From IMG/VR virus record IMGVR_UViG_3300047440_000580, positions 1 through 64,000 of that record: 64,000 nt of DNA. The stretch is one strand, 5' to 3'. The notes under the pieces were generated by a model. It worked only from the letters and a program-made list of their open reading frames with translations, did not search any database and was not told where the DNA came from. Every line of letters begins with the position of its first letter. Within the stretch, counting starts at the first letter, position 1. Source of the DNA: a virus. Positions 46,873-55,321 of this stretch are shown here, one piece after another. Position numbers and translations under genes: made by a program.

Positions 46873-47706
46873 TTACTTCTGGCAGGACGGGCAAAAATAC
46901 GTTGAACGACCGCGCAAGTCCTTCTTTTCGATGAAACCTTCACAGCGGGCGCAGTCCTTGCGCCGGTAGCACCAGAGTCCCGAGTAGTCCAGCTTCCGCA
47001 TCAGCGCCTCTCGGAGGACCAGCTGTCCGGACTCGAAGAGCCGTTGCCACTCGTCAGTGGTCAGCTTCTTGACGATCTTGAACGGGTTGATCCCGGCGGC
47101 GTGGAGCGCCTCACAGGCATAGATGTTCCCGAAGCCGGCGACGGCCTCCTGGTCCATCATGGCGTGCTTGACCTCGACCTTCTGGTTGAAGAGCATGGCC
47201 GCGTCCAGGACGTTCCACTCCCGCTTGGACTTGTCGATGCTCATGTCCACATTCACCGTGTTGAACGCCTCGGGTCCCATGTTGGCGAAGGTCCCGATGT
47301 CCTCGATGCTCCGGCACGGCTGGTAGTAGCGGAAAGAGCCAAAGAGCCGGGCGTCGTGGAACCGGACGGTCTTCAGCTCCTTGTCACACAGGACGTCGAA
47401 CTCCATGCGGACGTCGCTGTCCTTGGCCGTCCTGGCGCCCTCGACGTAGTCGAAGCACCACTCGTCGCCCTTGATGTCCCAGTAGCCGGACATGGCGTTG
47501 TGGGCCACGGCGATCCCGTTGCTGAGGTGGAACGTCATGTACTTCCCGCGACGGCCCACCGTGTGGAGGGTCTGGCCCACCATGGCGGTCGCCTGGTCGT
47601 ACCGGCCACCGGGACTGCGGAGCACCCGGACAGCCTTGACTTCCCCGTCGATGGCCCGCTCCCGCAGGTAGGCCACCATCGTCTCTACTTCAGGAAGCTC
47701 GGGCAT
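46873..47706 (-). CDS. mutM: Formamidopyrimidine-DNA glycosylase (MutM/Fpg) family
   Basis: The 277-residue protein starts MPELPEVETM, giving the catalytic Pro-Glu after Met removal, has GRRGKYMTFHL with the conserved lysine near residue 53, and ends in a CxxC...CxxC zinc finger (CARC and CPSC). It would remove oxidised purines. It matches the normal family length of about 270-280. Confidence 0.93.
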   Translation of the reverse strand: MPELPEVETMVAYLRERAIDGEVKAVRVLRSPGGRYDQATAMVGQTLHTVGRRGKYMTFHLSNGIAVAHNAMSGYWDIKGDEWCFDYVEGARTAKDSDVRMEFDVLCDKELKTVRFHDARLFGSFRYYQPCRSIEDIGTFANMGPEAFNTVNVDMSIDKSKREWNVLDAAMLFNQKVEVKHAMMDQEAVAGFGNIYACEALHAAGINPFKIVKKLTTDEWQRLFESGQLVLREALMRKLDYSGLWCYRRKDCARCEGFIEKKDLRGRSTYFCPSCQK

Positions 47707-47707
47707 G

Positions 47708-48289
47708 TCACTTCTTCTTTCGGATGAAGTTGGCGATCTCGATGCGCTTCCGCTCGGGGAGAGCGTCGACGAACAGCTTCCCGTCGAGGTGGTCGATCTC
47801 GTGCTGGAAGACCTGCGCCCAGAAACCCTTGTAGGTCTCCTCGACGTGCTTGACTTCCCAGCGTCCGTCGATCCTCAGCATCGTGCTGTACTTGACCTTG
47901 ACGGCCCGGTGGCGACGGACCTTCATGCCGAATCCCGGGAAGGAGAGGCACGCCTCGTCCAGCATGTCAGTCTCGGGAGACTTCTTCAGGATCTCCGGGT
48001 TGATGACGAACGGCGGGATCGCCATGACGACCGGGTCGTCCTTCCCCATCCTGGCAGTGGTCGTCTGGTTCATGGCGACCACCCGCATGTCGACGCCGAT
48101 CTGATTGGCCGCCAACGCGGCTCCGAGATCTGACTCTTCGAGTGTGTCTTCCATGTCCGTGAACAGCTTCTCGAGACAGATCAGGATGGTGCCCCCGATC
48201 TCCTGGTCTTCCAGGTCCTCGAGGACGACGGGCTTGCACTTCTGCCGGAGGATCTTGTCGGGGTACTTTATGATCGTTCTGACGGCCAT
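47708..48289 (-). CDS. def: Peptide deformylase
   Basis: The 193-residue protein has the three deformylase motifs: GAALAANQIGVDM near residue 60 (G-x-G-L-A-A-x-Q in cellular forms), DEACLSFPGFGM near residue 115 (EGCLS, here EACLS) with the metal Cys, and FQHEIDHLDGKLFVD near residue 160 with HExxH. It would remove the formyl group from new proteins. Phage deformylases are known, mostly in marine phages. The gene is probably leaderless, with TATAAT six bases before the ATG. Confidence 0.93.
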   Translation of the reverse strand: MAVRTIIKYPDKILRQKCKPVVLEDLEDQEIGGTILICLEKLFTDMEDTLEESDLGAALAANQIGVDMRVVAMNQTTTARMGKDDPVVMAIPPFVINPEILKKSPETDMLDEACLSFPGFGMKVRRHRAVKVKYSTMLRIDGRWEVKHVEETYKGFWAQVFQHEIDHLDGKLFVDALPERKRIEIANFIRKKK

Positions 48290-48294
48290 GGAAC

Positions 48295-48306
48295 CATTAT
48301 ATCACA
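48295..48306 (-). promoter_or_regulatory. Extended -10 promoter, leaderless start of deformylase
   Basis: The minus strand reads GTGTGATATAATGG with only GGTTCC between TATAAT and ATG 48289. Confidence 0.72.
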
Positions 48307-49135
48307 CGTCGTGGAGTCCGAGGACGTAATTTGCGTCGACCCTGTCCTCGATCCCCCTGAACCAGACGTGACACACCTCGGGCAGGTGGATCTGTCCCTT
48401 CTCGAAAGAGAAGAGGTCGAAGTGTGCTCCGAAGATCCCGCCGCCCGTGTCGGTCACGGTGATCCAGCCGTCGTGGACGAAGCCACCGACCGTCATCCCG
48501 TCGAGCTCCTTGATGTAGCACTTCGTCCCCACGGGGACCAGTCCACCCTTCCCCTTGAAGCGGGGGTCGTCCTTGGGAGTGCGTCCGATGTCCGCGGCGA
48601 CCGTGCGGAACGGGTCCAATGGAAACCCATTGGCAGAGCCGTAGCCCTTCCCTGCGGCCTCTCCTGTGACGACCACGTAGGCGAAAGCCTTGACCACCCG
48701 GTCGTTCACGACCATGAGACCGGAGTAGCCGGGGCTACGCTTCGAGAGGTACTTCTTGTGGTAGTCCCACACCGGCTGGTACTTGTCGGCGTCGACTGGG
48801 ACGTACTTCCCTGAGACGTTGATGAGCTTCCCGTTCGCCAGGATTCCGGTGCCCTCCAGCGAGAGAGAGCTGAAGAACGAGGGTGAGGCGTAGCCGAGGA
48901 CTACCCCGTCCGTCCGAAGCACGGGAACGGTCTGCGAGCCGGCATGGTTCTTCTGGTCTGAGACGTAGTACTGCGTGATCCGCCACTTACGGAGCTGGGC
49001 GTCGGTGGGCTTGGCCTCGGGGGGAGCGGTCGGGGCGGCTGCGGGGCCCTGCGTAGACTGAACAGCATCGGCTACCTGGACCACATTCGGTGGCCAGTGG
49101 GTGAAGATGTTGAGGATTTGTTCGATGATGTCCAT
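48302..49135 (-). CDS. 3D-domain (DPBB) protein, probable cell-wall enzyme
   Basis: The 277-residue protein has WITVTDTGGGIFGAHFDLF near residue 230, the Asp-rich 3D motif of MltA/YabE-type double-psi beta-barrel murein enzymes. It starts with a helical segment (ILNIFTHWPPNVVQVADAV) but no clear signal peptide. A lysis or tail-associated peptidoglycan role is inferred. Confidence 0.75.
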   Translation of the reverse strand: MDIIEQILNIFTHWPPNVVQVADAVQSTQGPAAAPTAPPEAKPTDAQLRKWRITQYYVSDQKNHAGSQTVPVLRTDGVVLGYASPSFFSSLSLEGTGILANGKLINVSGKYVPVDADKYQPVWDYHKKYLSKRSPGYSGLMVVNDRVVKAFAYVVVTGEAAGKGYGSANGFPLDPFRTVAADIGRTPKDDPRFKGKGGLVPVGTKCYIKELDGMTVGGFVHDGWITVTDTGGGIFGAHFDLFSFEKGQIHLPEVCHVWFRGIEDRVDANYVLGLHDV

Positions 49136-49162
49136 GGCCTAAGTAGCCACGGACGTAAGAAA

Positions 49163-49342
49163 TCAGAGCTCTTGGAAGAGTTCGATGAGCCCCTTGGTGC
49201 AGTCGGCGATCCCTCCGCCGATGATCTCGAAGATGTCTGCCGCCCCTCGGAGGATGCGGACAGTGAGGGCGAAGGCCAGGATCACCACGACCATCAAGAG
49301 CCAGATCGGGGTGAGAACTATATTGATGATGCGACCGAGCAT
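49163..49342 (-). CDS. Small membrane protein
   Basis: The 59-residue protein has a membrane helix (NIVLTPIWLLMVVVILAFAL) followed by an amphipathic C-terminus. Its start lies inside the 3' end of the archaemetzincin gene. It could be a holin-like or spanin-like component next to wall enzymes, but this is only contextual. Confidence 0.7.
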   Translation of the reverse strand: MLGRIINIVLTPIWLLMVVVILAFALTVRILRGAADIFEIIGGGIADCTKGLIELFQEL

Positions 49343-50118
49343 GGGGGCACCTCTTCTTTCTTGAGACTTTCCTGGAACTGTGAACGTCCGGCCAGCACGT
49401 CTCCGAGGCACTTGCTGCAGAAGTCGTGTGGCATGATGTCGATCCCTGGCTTCCCGTCGAGGGAGGGTCCGATGTTCATGACACAGGGGATGACCTCGGT
49501 CTTGGTGTCGTGGTGGGTGAGCCCCAGCGTATGCCCGACCTCGTGGACGACCAGCTTCACCAGCCGGCTCCACGGGATGTGAGTGCTCCCGAGCTTCCCG
49601 ATCCCGAACGTGGAGACCACGCAGACGGGGAGCGCCATGCTGCCGTAGCCGTAGACCCAGATGTTGTTCTTCTGGGCGGCGTACAGCTCCTGGTCCGTGA
49701 CCATCACCACCCGGCCGTGCTTGAGAAACTCGGCGCCCTTCTCCAGGACCGCCCCGGCTTCCGCCCTCCTGCGGTTGGGATCGTAGACTTCCGGCCAGAG
49801 GGTGCGACGACGCAGGACCTTCACGGGGACTCCGAAGATGTCCCAGGCGATCCGGCAGATGACGTCGATGGTGAGGACAGACACTTCCCCGATGGGGACG
49901 ATGACGATGGCCGGTCCCTTCCCCTGCGCCATGTCCAGCATGCGTGGCGAGAATCGGAGGGAGGCTTCCTCGACAAACCCCTTGGGGATCCCACGGCCGG
50001 CACGCATGAACTCGTGCAAGGCCAGGCGACCAAGCAGGGCGGTGTGTTCGTAGAAAGAATCGGCTGAGTCTGAGCCGACATCTACACAGATGCTGAGGCC
50101 GAGGTCTCGCAAGCGCAT
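49318..50118 (-). CDS. Archaemetzincin-type zinc metallopeptidase
   Basis: The 266-residue protein has HEVGHTLGLTHHD near residue 165 (HExxHxxGxxH zincin), then PCVMNIG and HDFCSKCLGD, giving the extra cysteines that mark archaemetzincins. Earlier parts show the beta-sheet core (VIVPIGEVSVLTIDVICRI). The family occurs in archaea, some bacteria and eukaryotes and is rarely noted in phages. Confidence 0.8.
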   Translation of the reverse strand: MRLRDLGLSICVDVGSDSADSFYEHTALLGRLALHEFMRAGRGIPKGFVEEASLRFSPRMLDMAQGKGPAIVIVPIGEVSVLTIDVICRIAWDIFGVPVKVLRRRTLWPEVYDPNRRRAEAGAVLEKGAEFLKHGRVVMVTDQELYAAQKNNIWVYGYGSMALPVCVVSTFGIGKLGSTHIPWSRLVKLVVHEVGHTLGLTHHDTKTEVIPCVMNIGPSLDGKPGIDIMPHDFCSKCLGDVLAGRSQFQESLKKEEVPPCSVASSI

Positions 50119-50131
50119 CTCCGAAATTTTC

Positions 50132-50629
50132 CTAGGCTCCTGTCGCCTGCTCGTTCTCTGGGATGTACGGCGCGATCTTCTCGACGACGGTGGCCAGCTT
50201 GGCGGCGATCTCGGTGGTGGAAGCCCCGTTGGCCGCCAGCTCGTGGATGATGCCGATCATGCCGAGCGCCCAGGTCATCACGGCCTGGGCCTTTCCCACC
50301 TGCTGGAGGATGTCGGAGTTCAGCCAGCCATAGGACCAGGAGGCGGACTCATCCGAGTCCGGATCGTGGGGATTGTCTTCCAACGTGGCCCCGCGGTTGG
50401 CTGCCTCACGACCGCTCTTCTCGGCCTCGAGGATCTTCTCTTGGACTCGGACCTGCTCGAGGTAGAGCTCGATCTTCCCCTCGAGCAGGAGGTTCTTGTC
50501 GGACAGCTCCTGGTTCTTGTTCCTGAGGAGCTGGACCTCCTGCACGATCTTCTCGGCGCAGGTGACACATGTCCCAATCTTCTGCTCCATCCCGGTGACG
50601 AGAGGAGCTCCGCAGGTGAGGCACGGCAT
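50132..50629 (-). CDS. Zinc-ribbon and coiled-coil protein
   Basis: The 165-residue protein has CLTC and CVTC near residues 3-25 (a zinc ribbon), then a coiled coil (residues about 30-75) and a helical C-terminus. Not recognised. Confidence 0.68.
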   Translation of the reverse strand: MPCLTCGAPLVTGMEQKIGTCVTCAEKIVQEVQLLRNKNQELSDKNLLLEGKIELYLEQVRVQEKILEAEKSGREAANRGATLEDNPHDPDSDESASWSYGWLNSDILQQVGKAQAVMTWALGMIGIIHELAANGASTTEIAAKLATVVEKIAPYIPENEQATGA

Positions 50630-50883
50630 TAGTTGAGCTTGTCCTTGTCGTCCGGCGGGGACTCGTCATCCGTCTCATGCTTCGGCATGTAGATGACGCC
50701 GTCACGCACGGTCGCTCCGAAGAACTGTGCCACCGCCTGATTGACGCAGTTGGCAAAATTCATTCTCCAGATGAGGTCCAGCTTCCAGAGCTGGCGACGC
50801 CACCACCAGATGGGGGCGACTACGCCGGCCACAAAGCCAGCGAAAATCCAGACGATCGCAGTGAGGACGGGTCCCATGTTCAC
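50629..50883 (-). CDS. Small membrane protein
   Basis: The 84-residue protein has one N-terminal membrane helix (TAIVWIFAGFVAGVVAPIWW) and an acidic tail. It overlaps the next gene start by one base. Not recognised. Confidence 0.7.
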   Translation of the reverse strand: MNMGPVLTAIVWIFAGFVAGVVAPIWWWRRQLWKLDLIWRMNFANCVNQAVAQFFGATVRDGVIYMPKHETDDESPPDDKDKLN

Positions 50884-50912
50884 CTCTTATATTTAGAACA
50901 TCTCCCGGCTTT

Positions 50913-51224
50913 TTACCGATTGGCCCAGAGGAGATCTCTGGCCGCCACGAGGGTGTCCAGCTTCTTCGTGATGGTCCCGTCCGGTCTTTCCTTGGCGATG
51001 TCCCGGATGGCGACTTCCAGCCCGAGGATGATGAGGTCCTTGGCTTTCGGGTCCGCGTTCTTCCAGTTCTCGGCGGCCATCTCGGCAGAGGTCTTCCGGC
51101 CGGCCTCGTCCTTGAACTTGGCTTCCTCGTCCGAGACGTCGAACTTCTCGCTCGGAGCACCGCCCAGAGCCTTTTCCTTCTTGCGACGGAAGAGGCCCGG
51201 GATGACTGACGACGGGAAGCCCAT
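50913..51224 (-). CDS. Small helical protein
   Basis: Starts at ATG 51224 in an ATGA overlap. The 103-residue product is charged and helical (EEAKFKDEAGRKTSAEMAAE). Not recognised. Confidence 0.65.
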   Translation of the reverse strand: MGFPSSVIPGLFRRKKEKALGGAPSEKFDVSDEEAKFKDEAGRKTSAEMAAENWKNADPKAKDLIILGLEVAIRDIAKERPDGTITKKLDTLVAARDLLWANR

Positions 51225-51637
51225 CAGCCGCCCGCTTTCTTGAGCTCTGCCAGCTCCGCTTCCGCGGCCGCCAGGCGAAAGCCCATGGGCTCGAGCTGGT
51301 CCCGCAGGACAGCGAACTCCTTGATGAGCCGGATGGTGCAGTCGACGGGCGATTCTTCCTTGCCGACCTCCTCCGGGAGGTAGAGGATGATGGCCTGGGT
51401 GATCTCCCCGAACGCCATCTCCATCTCCTGCTTGATCGCGCTGAGCTGGACGATCTGCTGGCCGTAGCCGAGGAACAGGGTCTTCAGGTCGCGTACCCAC
51501 GCCGGCAGGCCCTTCAGCGGACCCTCGGCGATGGGGGTGTTGTCCGGAACGTACATCTGGGGCTGGTCGGACTCGAGTTCCTCGGGAGACGCTTCCTGCG
51601 TCTCCACTTCCAGCTCGGGCGGCGTCTCTTCGCTCAT
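51224..51637 (-). CDS. Acidic helical protein
   Basis: The 137-residue protein has an acidic, disordered N-terminus and helical rest ending AAAEAELAELKKAGG. Not recognised. Confidence 0.65.
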   Translation of the reverse strand: MSEETPPELEVETQEASPEELESDQPQMYVPDNTPIAEGPLKGLPAWVRDLKTLFLGYGQQIVQLSAIKQEMEMAFGEITQAIILYLPEEVGKEESPVDCTIRLIKEFAVLRDQLEPMGFRLAAAEAELAELKKAGG

Positions 51638-51646
51638 CGTATCTCC

Positions 51647-51936
51647 TTAGCTTGCCTGACCCGGCTTGATCCGCGGCATCCTGTCGATGAGGGCCTCGGT
51701 CAGCCGGATGTTTTCTGCCTTGATGTCTTCGAACATCTTCATGAGCTTTTTGGCGGCCACGTCCGTCTTCTGGGCGAGCTGCTCGTACTCGTCGTTCAGG
51801 GCGATGAGACGCTCACGTTCGTTCTTCAGCCAGAGCAAGGTCTTGTTGAGCTCGTTGACCGTGAGGGCCCAGTCCTCCAAGAGCTTCTTCTTGATGAGAA
51901 CGTAGTCCCCGATGTTCAAAGCGTCCTTGGCGTCCA
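51647..51936 (-). CDS. Helical protein, probably leaderless
   Basis: The frame is open from ATG 51946, but that codon lies in the TATAAT motif, so I choose ATG 51936, seven bases behind it. The 96-residue protein is a coiled-coil type (LKNERERLIALNDEYEQLAQ). Not recognised. Confidence 0.68.
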
Positions 51937-51943
51937 TAGATCC

Positions 51944-51956
51944 CATTATATCACAG
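51944..51956 (-). promoter_or_regulatory. Extended -10 promoter, leaderless start
   Basis: The minus strand reads CTGTGATATAATGG; TATAAT is followed by GGGATCT and then ATG 51936. Confidence 0.7.
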
Positions 51957-51957
51957 A

Positions 51958-52347
51958 TCAGGGAACGATGTCATACCCCGTTTCGTAGCAGGCGTCCCTG
52001 GTGGCATCCTTGCGGTCCCCATAGATGCCTTCGACCTTCGTCGAGTGAGGCGGAACCCGGACGTCCAGGTTCACCATGGTCTTGCAGTCGAAGTGCACCA
52101 CGACGGTCCGGGAGTAGGGGTTGTCGACGAAGAGCAGCTTCTCGCAGAGGTCGTGGCTGTCGTCGGCCCAGCGGACGAACTGCTCGTGGGTCTGCGGCTG
52201 GTTCTCCTTGCCCAGGTAGGGCTTGATCGTCGAGCAGCCGAACAGGGCGGCGCCCAGGACGACGATGGTGAACAGGCCGAGGATGACGGCGATGAGCGCC
52301 GCTCCGACCTGATGCAGGGTGATCTTGGGTCTCAGTTCTCGGTCCAT
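51958..52347 (-). CDS. Membrane-anchored protein with lipobox-like motif
   Basis: The 129-residue protein has a membrane helix (GAALIAVILGLFTIVVLGAA) ending in LFGCS, which fits a lipobox, and a soluble domain with two more cysteines. A cell-envelope location is likely; function unknown. Confidence 0.7.
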   Translation of the reverse strand: MDRELRPKITLHQVGAALIAVILGLFTIVVLGAALFGCSTIKPYLGKENQPQTHEQFVRWADDSHDLCEKLLFVDNPYSRTVVVHFDCKTMVNLDVRVPPHSTKVEGIYGDRKDATRDACYETGYDIVP

Positions 52348-52350
52348 GGG

Positions 52351-52545
52351 TCATTCCTTTCGGGTGGGCTTCTCGGGTTGCTCCTCGAGCGGAAACTCGA
52401 AGGGTGTGACGGTTCCGTAGAGCGCCTTCACTTCCGCGGGCTTGGCACACAGGAAGTGGGCCATGGAGACCCTCTCGCCCTTCACTTCGACGATGATGCA
52501 GGAGCCGAACCCCAGGTCCTTCTTACAGCGTACGCACTGGTCCAT
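52351..52545 (-). CDS. Small Cys-containing protein
   Basis: I choose ATG 52545, which has GGGGAGG five bases upstream, over the longer frame from 52572. The 64-residue protein begins MDQCVRCKKD and may bind zinc. Not recognised. Confidence 0.62.
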   Translation of the reverse strand: MDQCVRCKKDLGFGSCIIVEVKGERVSMAHFLCAKPAEVKALYGTVTPFEFPLEEQPEKPTRKE

Positions 52546-52708
52546 CCGGGCCTCCCCATACGAGGCGGACACCTTCCGCCTTCGTGATCTTCTTGCGGTT
52601 GACCATCTTGAGGATCTTCACTGCGTGATTGTGGCAGTCGAAGCAGAACCCGCTGCCGGGACCGTACTTCTCCTCGCCACAGATCGTGCAGGGTTCGATG
52701 TTACTCAT
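52523..52708 (-). CDS. Small zinc-finger-like protein
   Basis: The 61-residue protein has CTICGEEK and CFDCHNH, two Cys pairs of a zinc ribbon, and a basic helix. It overlaps both neighbours. Confidence 0.68.
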   Translation of the reverse strand: MSNIEPCTICGEEKYGPGSGFCFDCHNHAVKILKMVNRKKITKAEGVRLVWGGPDGPVRTL

Positions 52709-52943
52709 AGGTCGGTTCCTTTTCCTCGCCCTCGTCCTTCGGGCGACGCTTCCGGCGCATGTACTCGAGGTAGGTCACCTCAGCCAGCGCCCGGTCATCC
52801 TGAAGGTACTTCAGGCGGCTCTTCGCGAGGTACGGGTAGAGCCCGTCCCACTTGATGACGAAGAGCTCCGTGGAGACCTGGTTCTCCGGTTTCTCCAGGT
52901 GGTTGTACACGTCCTGGACGCAGGTGAACCCGGGATCAGCCAC
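52701..52943 (-). CDS. Small unknown protein
   Basis: An 80-residue helical protein coupled by overlaps to its neighbours. Not recognised. Confidence 0.63.
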   Translation of the reverse strand: MADPGFTCVQDVYNHLEKPENQVSTELFVIKWDGLYPYLAKSRLKYLQDDRALAEVTYLEYMRRKRRPKDEGEEKEPTYE

Positions 52944-53166
52944 GGATTACCTCGAACCAGTCGTAGTAGTCCTCCTCGTAGTACACCCCGAAACGGATGC
53001 GCTTCGCGGGGTCTTCTCCCACGAAGAACGAGTAGGCCGCGTCGAACTCGTTGGAACCAGGTTGGATGTCCAGGACTGTCAAGATGTCCTCCTTGTTCTC
53101 CGGTTGCGTCGGGGGGCACCAGTCGGAGTATCCGAACTGGGGCATCTCTGTTCCAAGAACGCTCAT
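52936..53166 (-). CDS. Small acidic protein
   Basis: Starts at ATG 53166, overlapping the upstream stop. The 76-residue product is acidic and aromatic-rich (YYEEDYYDWFEVIRG). Acidic small phage proteins are sometimes DNA mimics; nothing here proves that. Confidence 0.62.
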   Translation of the reverse strand: MSVLGTEMPQFGYSDWCPPTQPENKEDILTVLDIQPGSNEFDAAYSFFVGEDPAKRIRFGVYYEEDYYDWFEVIRG

Positions 53167-53408
53167 TGCTTTCTTCCGGTCTGCCCCAGCTTCTTGAGTC
53201 TTGAGGCGACGTCGCCCAGCTTCCAGCCCTTGGCCTCCGCCTCGTCGGCAGAGAAGACCACGACCGAGCCGCAGGTGCACAGCATCTCCACTGACGCCTT
53301 GGAGATCGTGGCCCCGTCCACCGTGTGCATGGCATGGTCCGGGTCGGCCGCCTCCAGGATGTCCCGAGACGTGGCCGTGTCGATTGGGAAAATCGGATTT
53401 TTCTCCAT
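53163..53408 (-). CDS. Small protein, probably leaderless
   Basis: ATG 53408 lies six bases after TATAAT with no ribosome site. The 81-residue product has a mixed fold with a CTC pair. Not recognised. Confidence 0.65.
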   Translation of the reverse strand: MEKNPIFPIDTATSRDILEAADPDHAMHTVDGATISKASVEMLCTCGSVVVFSADEAEAKGWKLGDVASRLKKLGQTGRKQ

Positions 53409-53412
53409 GGTC

Positions 53413-53426
53413 CTATTATACCACAG
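53413..53426 (-). promoter_or_regulatory. Extended -10 promoter, leaderless start
   Basis: The minus strand reads CTGTGGTATAATAG; AGGACC separates TATAAT from ATG 53408. Confidence 0.72.
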
Positions 53427-53430
53427 AAAA

Positions 53431-53664
53431 TTACTGGTTGTCACCAAATGGTCGACCGCAGTGACCACAACGCTTCATGAGCGTCGCGCAACCCCCGCAG
53501 AGACGGCAGCCGCCGTCCTGGCTGAGGTTCATGCGGTTGATCTCGTTCCCGCAGTTCCGGCAGGCGAACTTGTCGTTCGGCGGTGCCATGTCTTCCTGGG
53601 GGTGACGGACGCCACGGCAGCAGCGGGGGTTCTTGCAGTTCGATTCGACCTGGGGCATTGTCAT
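53431..53664 (-). CDS. Double zinc-ribbon protein
   Basis: Starts at ATG 53664 (ATGA overlap). The 77-residue protein has four Cys pairs (NPRCC, CRNCG, CRLCGGC, CGHCG), enough for two zinc ribbons. Not recognised further. Confidence 0.68.
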   Translation of the reverse strand: MTMPQVESNCKNPRCCRGVRHPQEDMAPPNDKFACRNCGNEINRMNLSQDGGCRLCGGCATLMKRCGHCGRPFGDNQ

Positions 53665-53951
53665 ATCCTCTTTCTGGAGAAACGCCGGACGACCGGCTTG
53701 GGTGGGTTGGGCGGGCCGTCGAGGACGGCGTAGTACTCGTGGTAGGTGATCGCGGTGGCGGTCCCCATGGCATCGAAACGGATCTCGATGCCACAGCCGT
53801 CGTCCCAGTCGGCGGTGATGATGTCCGGCGACAGGACATACTTCCGGACCTTGTAGCCGCGGTTCTTCAGCTGCCACTCCACAGAGTCCTGAGAAGTGCC
53901 GAAGAGCAGCTGGAAGAAGCGCTCGTGCTCGTAGAAGATCCCGTGATCCAT
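53661..53951 (-). CDS. Small unknown protein
   Basis: Starts at ATG 53951 in an ATGA overlap. The 96-residue protein is mixed helix/strand with a basic C-terminus. Not recognised. Confidence 0.63.
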   Translation of the reverse strand: MDHGIFYEHERFFQLLFGTSQDSVEWQLKNRGYKVRKYVLSPDIITADWDDGCGIEIRFDAMGTATAITYHEYYAVLDGPPNPPKPVVRRFSRKRI

Positions 53952-54160
53952 CAGTTCACCGTCGGGAGCGACCCGTTGGCCTGGATGAGCACGATGATCT
54001 TGTCCTTGCCGGACTCCTCCATGCTCCGCATGAACTCCTGGATCTTCTCCTTCGAAAAGGCGAAGACGACGTCCCCGTTCTCGTTGCGGACGTACGCGGC
54101 CCCGTTCCGGGCCAGGCTGTCGTTGAAGCGGTCCATGGCGTCCTTCTGGTCGTCTTTCAC
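53951..54160 (-). CDS. Small unknown protein
   Basis: A 69-residue charged protein linked to both neighbours by four-base overlaps. Not recognised. Confidence 0.62.
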   Translation of the reverse strand: MKDDQKDAMDRFNDSLARNGAAYVRNENGDVVFAFSKEKIQEFMRSMEESGKDKIIVLIQANGSLPTVN

Positions 54161-54357
54161 TGGAGTCCCTCGCAGTCTTTGTGGTCTGCCACGGCATAGG
54201 TGCTACACCGCACGCACAGGATGAGGTCGATCATCTTCCCTTCCGCCTCGGCGAACTCCTCGAGGTAGGGGATGAGGGCGACGGCTGTCTGCACGTCGAT
54301 GAAGACGCGCGCCGGACCGTGCTCGGTCAGAAGGGGGACGACGAGGATGCGGCTCAC
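54157..54357 (-). CDS. Small unknown protein
   Basis: A 66-residue protein with two cysteines near its C-terminus (LCVRCSTY), overlapping neighbours by four bases. Not recognised. Confidence 0.62.
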   Translation of the reverse strand: MSRILVVPLLTEHGPARVFIDVQTAVALIPYLEEFAEAEGKMIDLILCVRCSTYAVADHKDCEGLQ

Positions 54358-54959
54358 TTGTAGTACCCGTCGTAGAACGGCTTGTACTTCGCCACGTCGG
54401 CCTCCAACTCCTTGATCTTGGCTTCCGCCTCGTTCAGCTGGTCCTTGACGGACTTTCCGGAGCGGCGCTGCACCACGACGTCGAACTGCTCCCCGTGGTA
54501 GTTCATGACGCAGGTGATGTTGTTCCAGTAGGACTTGTCGTCCTTCCGGAGCAGGTCGGCGATGCTGGCCGCGATGACCATCATGGCCCAGTTGTTCCGC
54601 CAGGAGATCTCGAACGGCGTGCCGTGCTCCCAGTGGATCTTGGCCAGCTCTGGCTTCAGCTTGCCGGTCTTCAGGCCCTTGACGAAGGCGGAGAAGCCCT
54701 CCTTGATCCGCTTGGACATGCGTCCACCGATCGTGGCCTCGTCCTTGGGCAGGTAGATCTCGGCGATCCTGAGGAAGGACTGCGCCTGGTCCAGGAGCTC
54801 CTTCTCGCGGTCGTACTGCTTCTTCAGGTAGTTGCCGGTGTCAAACAGGATGCCGGCCATCTGCTCCACGAGCTCGTTGCCCTCTTCCCGGGCCTGGAGC
54901 TCGATCCGCTCGATCTCGGCCTCGTCGAAGGGCTTCGTCCTGTCACGCTTGAAATCCAT
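54354..54959 (-). CDS. Helical protein with C-terminal coiled-coil
   Basis: Starts at ATG 54959. The 201-residue protein is mostly helical and ends in a coiled coil (NEAEAKIKELEADVAKYKPF). Not recognised. Confidence 0.68.
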   Translation of the reverse strand: MDFKRDRTKPFDEAEIERIELQAREEGNELVEQMAGILFDTGNYLKKQYDREKELLDQAQSFLRIAEIYLPKDEATIGGRMSKRIKEGFSAFVKGLKTGKLKPELAKIHWEHGTPFEISWRNNWAMMVIAASIADLLRKDDKSYWNNITCVMNYHGEQFDVVVQRRSGKSVKDQLNEAEAKIKELEADVAKYKPFYDGYYK

Positions 54960-54966
54960 GGGATAT

Positions 54967-55164
54967 CTATCCCTTCCCCTCGAGGGTGGGCAGACCATCG
55001 CACCACGCGATGAACGCGCGGAGATGTTCGAGGGTCAGCTCGTCATCCGACCCGTTCAGGATGCGCAGGTGGTGGGGTCGGCCGTTCTCCCACCAGACCT
55101 GGAAGCTAATCGCGCCGACTTTCACGTTGTCGGCCCGGTGCGTGGGGGTCACTTTCAGCGCCAT
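54967..55164 (-). CDS. Small unknown protein
   Basis: A 65-residue protein whose start overlaps the end of the 53-residue gene upstream. It has a small beta-sheet pattern. Not recognised. Confidence 0.62.
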   Translation of the reverse strand: MALKVTPTHRADNVKVGAISFQVWWENGRPHHLRILNGSDDELTLEHLRAFIAWCDGLPTLEGKG

Positions 55165-55316
55165 CCTTCCACTTCTTCCTGGAGGTCGTGCAAGGTGACC
55201 TCCCCGTTGTTCAGAGCGATGGAAAGCTCCACCAGGCGTTCGGCGTATGCCACTTCTTCGGTCTTCTTGGGCTCAGGCCTTCGGGACCGAAACTCGAGGA
55301 GGATTCCCGTCTTCAT
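55155..55316 (-). CDS. 53-residue protein, probably leaderless
   Basis: ATG 55316 lies six bases after TATAAT. The short product (MKTGILLEFRSRRPEPKKTE...) is charged and overlaps the next gene by ten bases. It is too short for routine gene calls but its promoter and coupling support it. Confidence 0.65.
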   Translation of the reverse strand: MKTGILLEFRSRRPEPKKTEEVAYAERLVELSIALNNGEVTLHDLQEEVEGWR

Positions 55317-55321
55317 GATAC

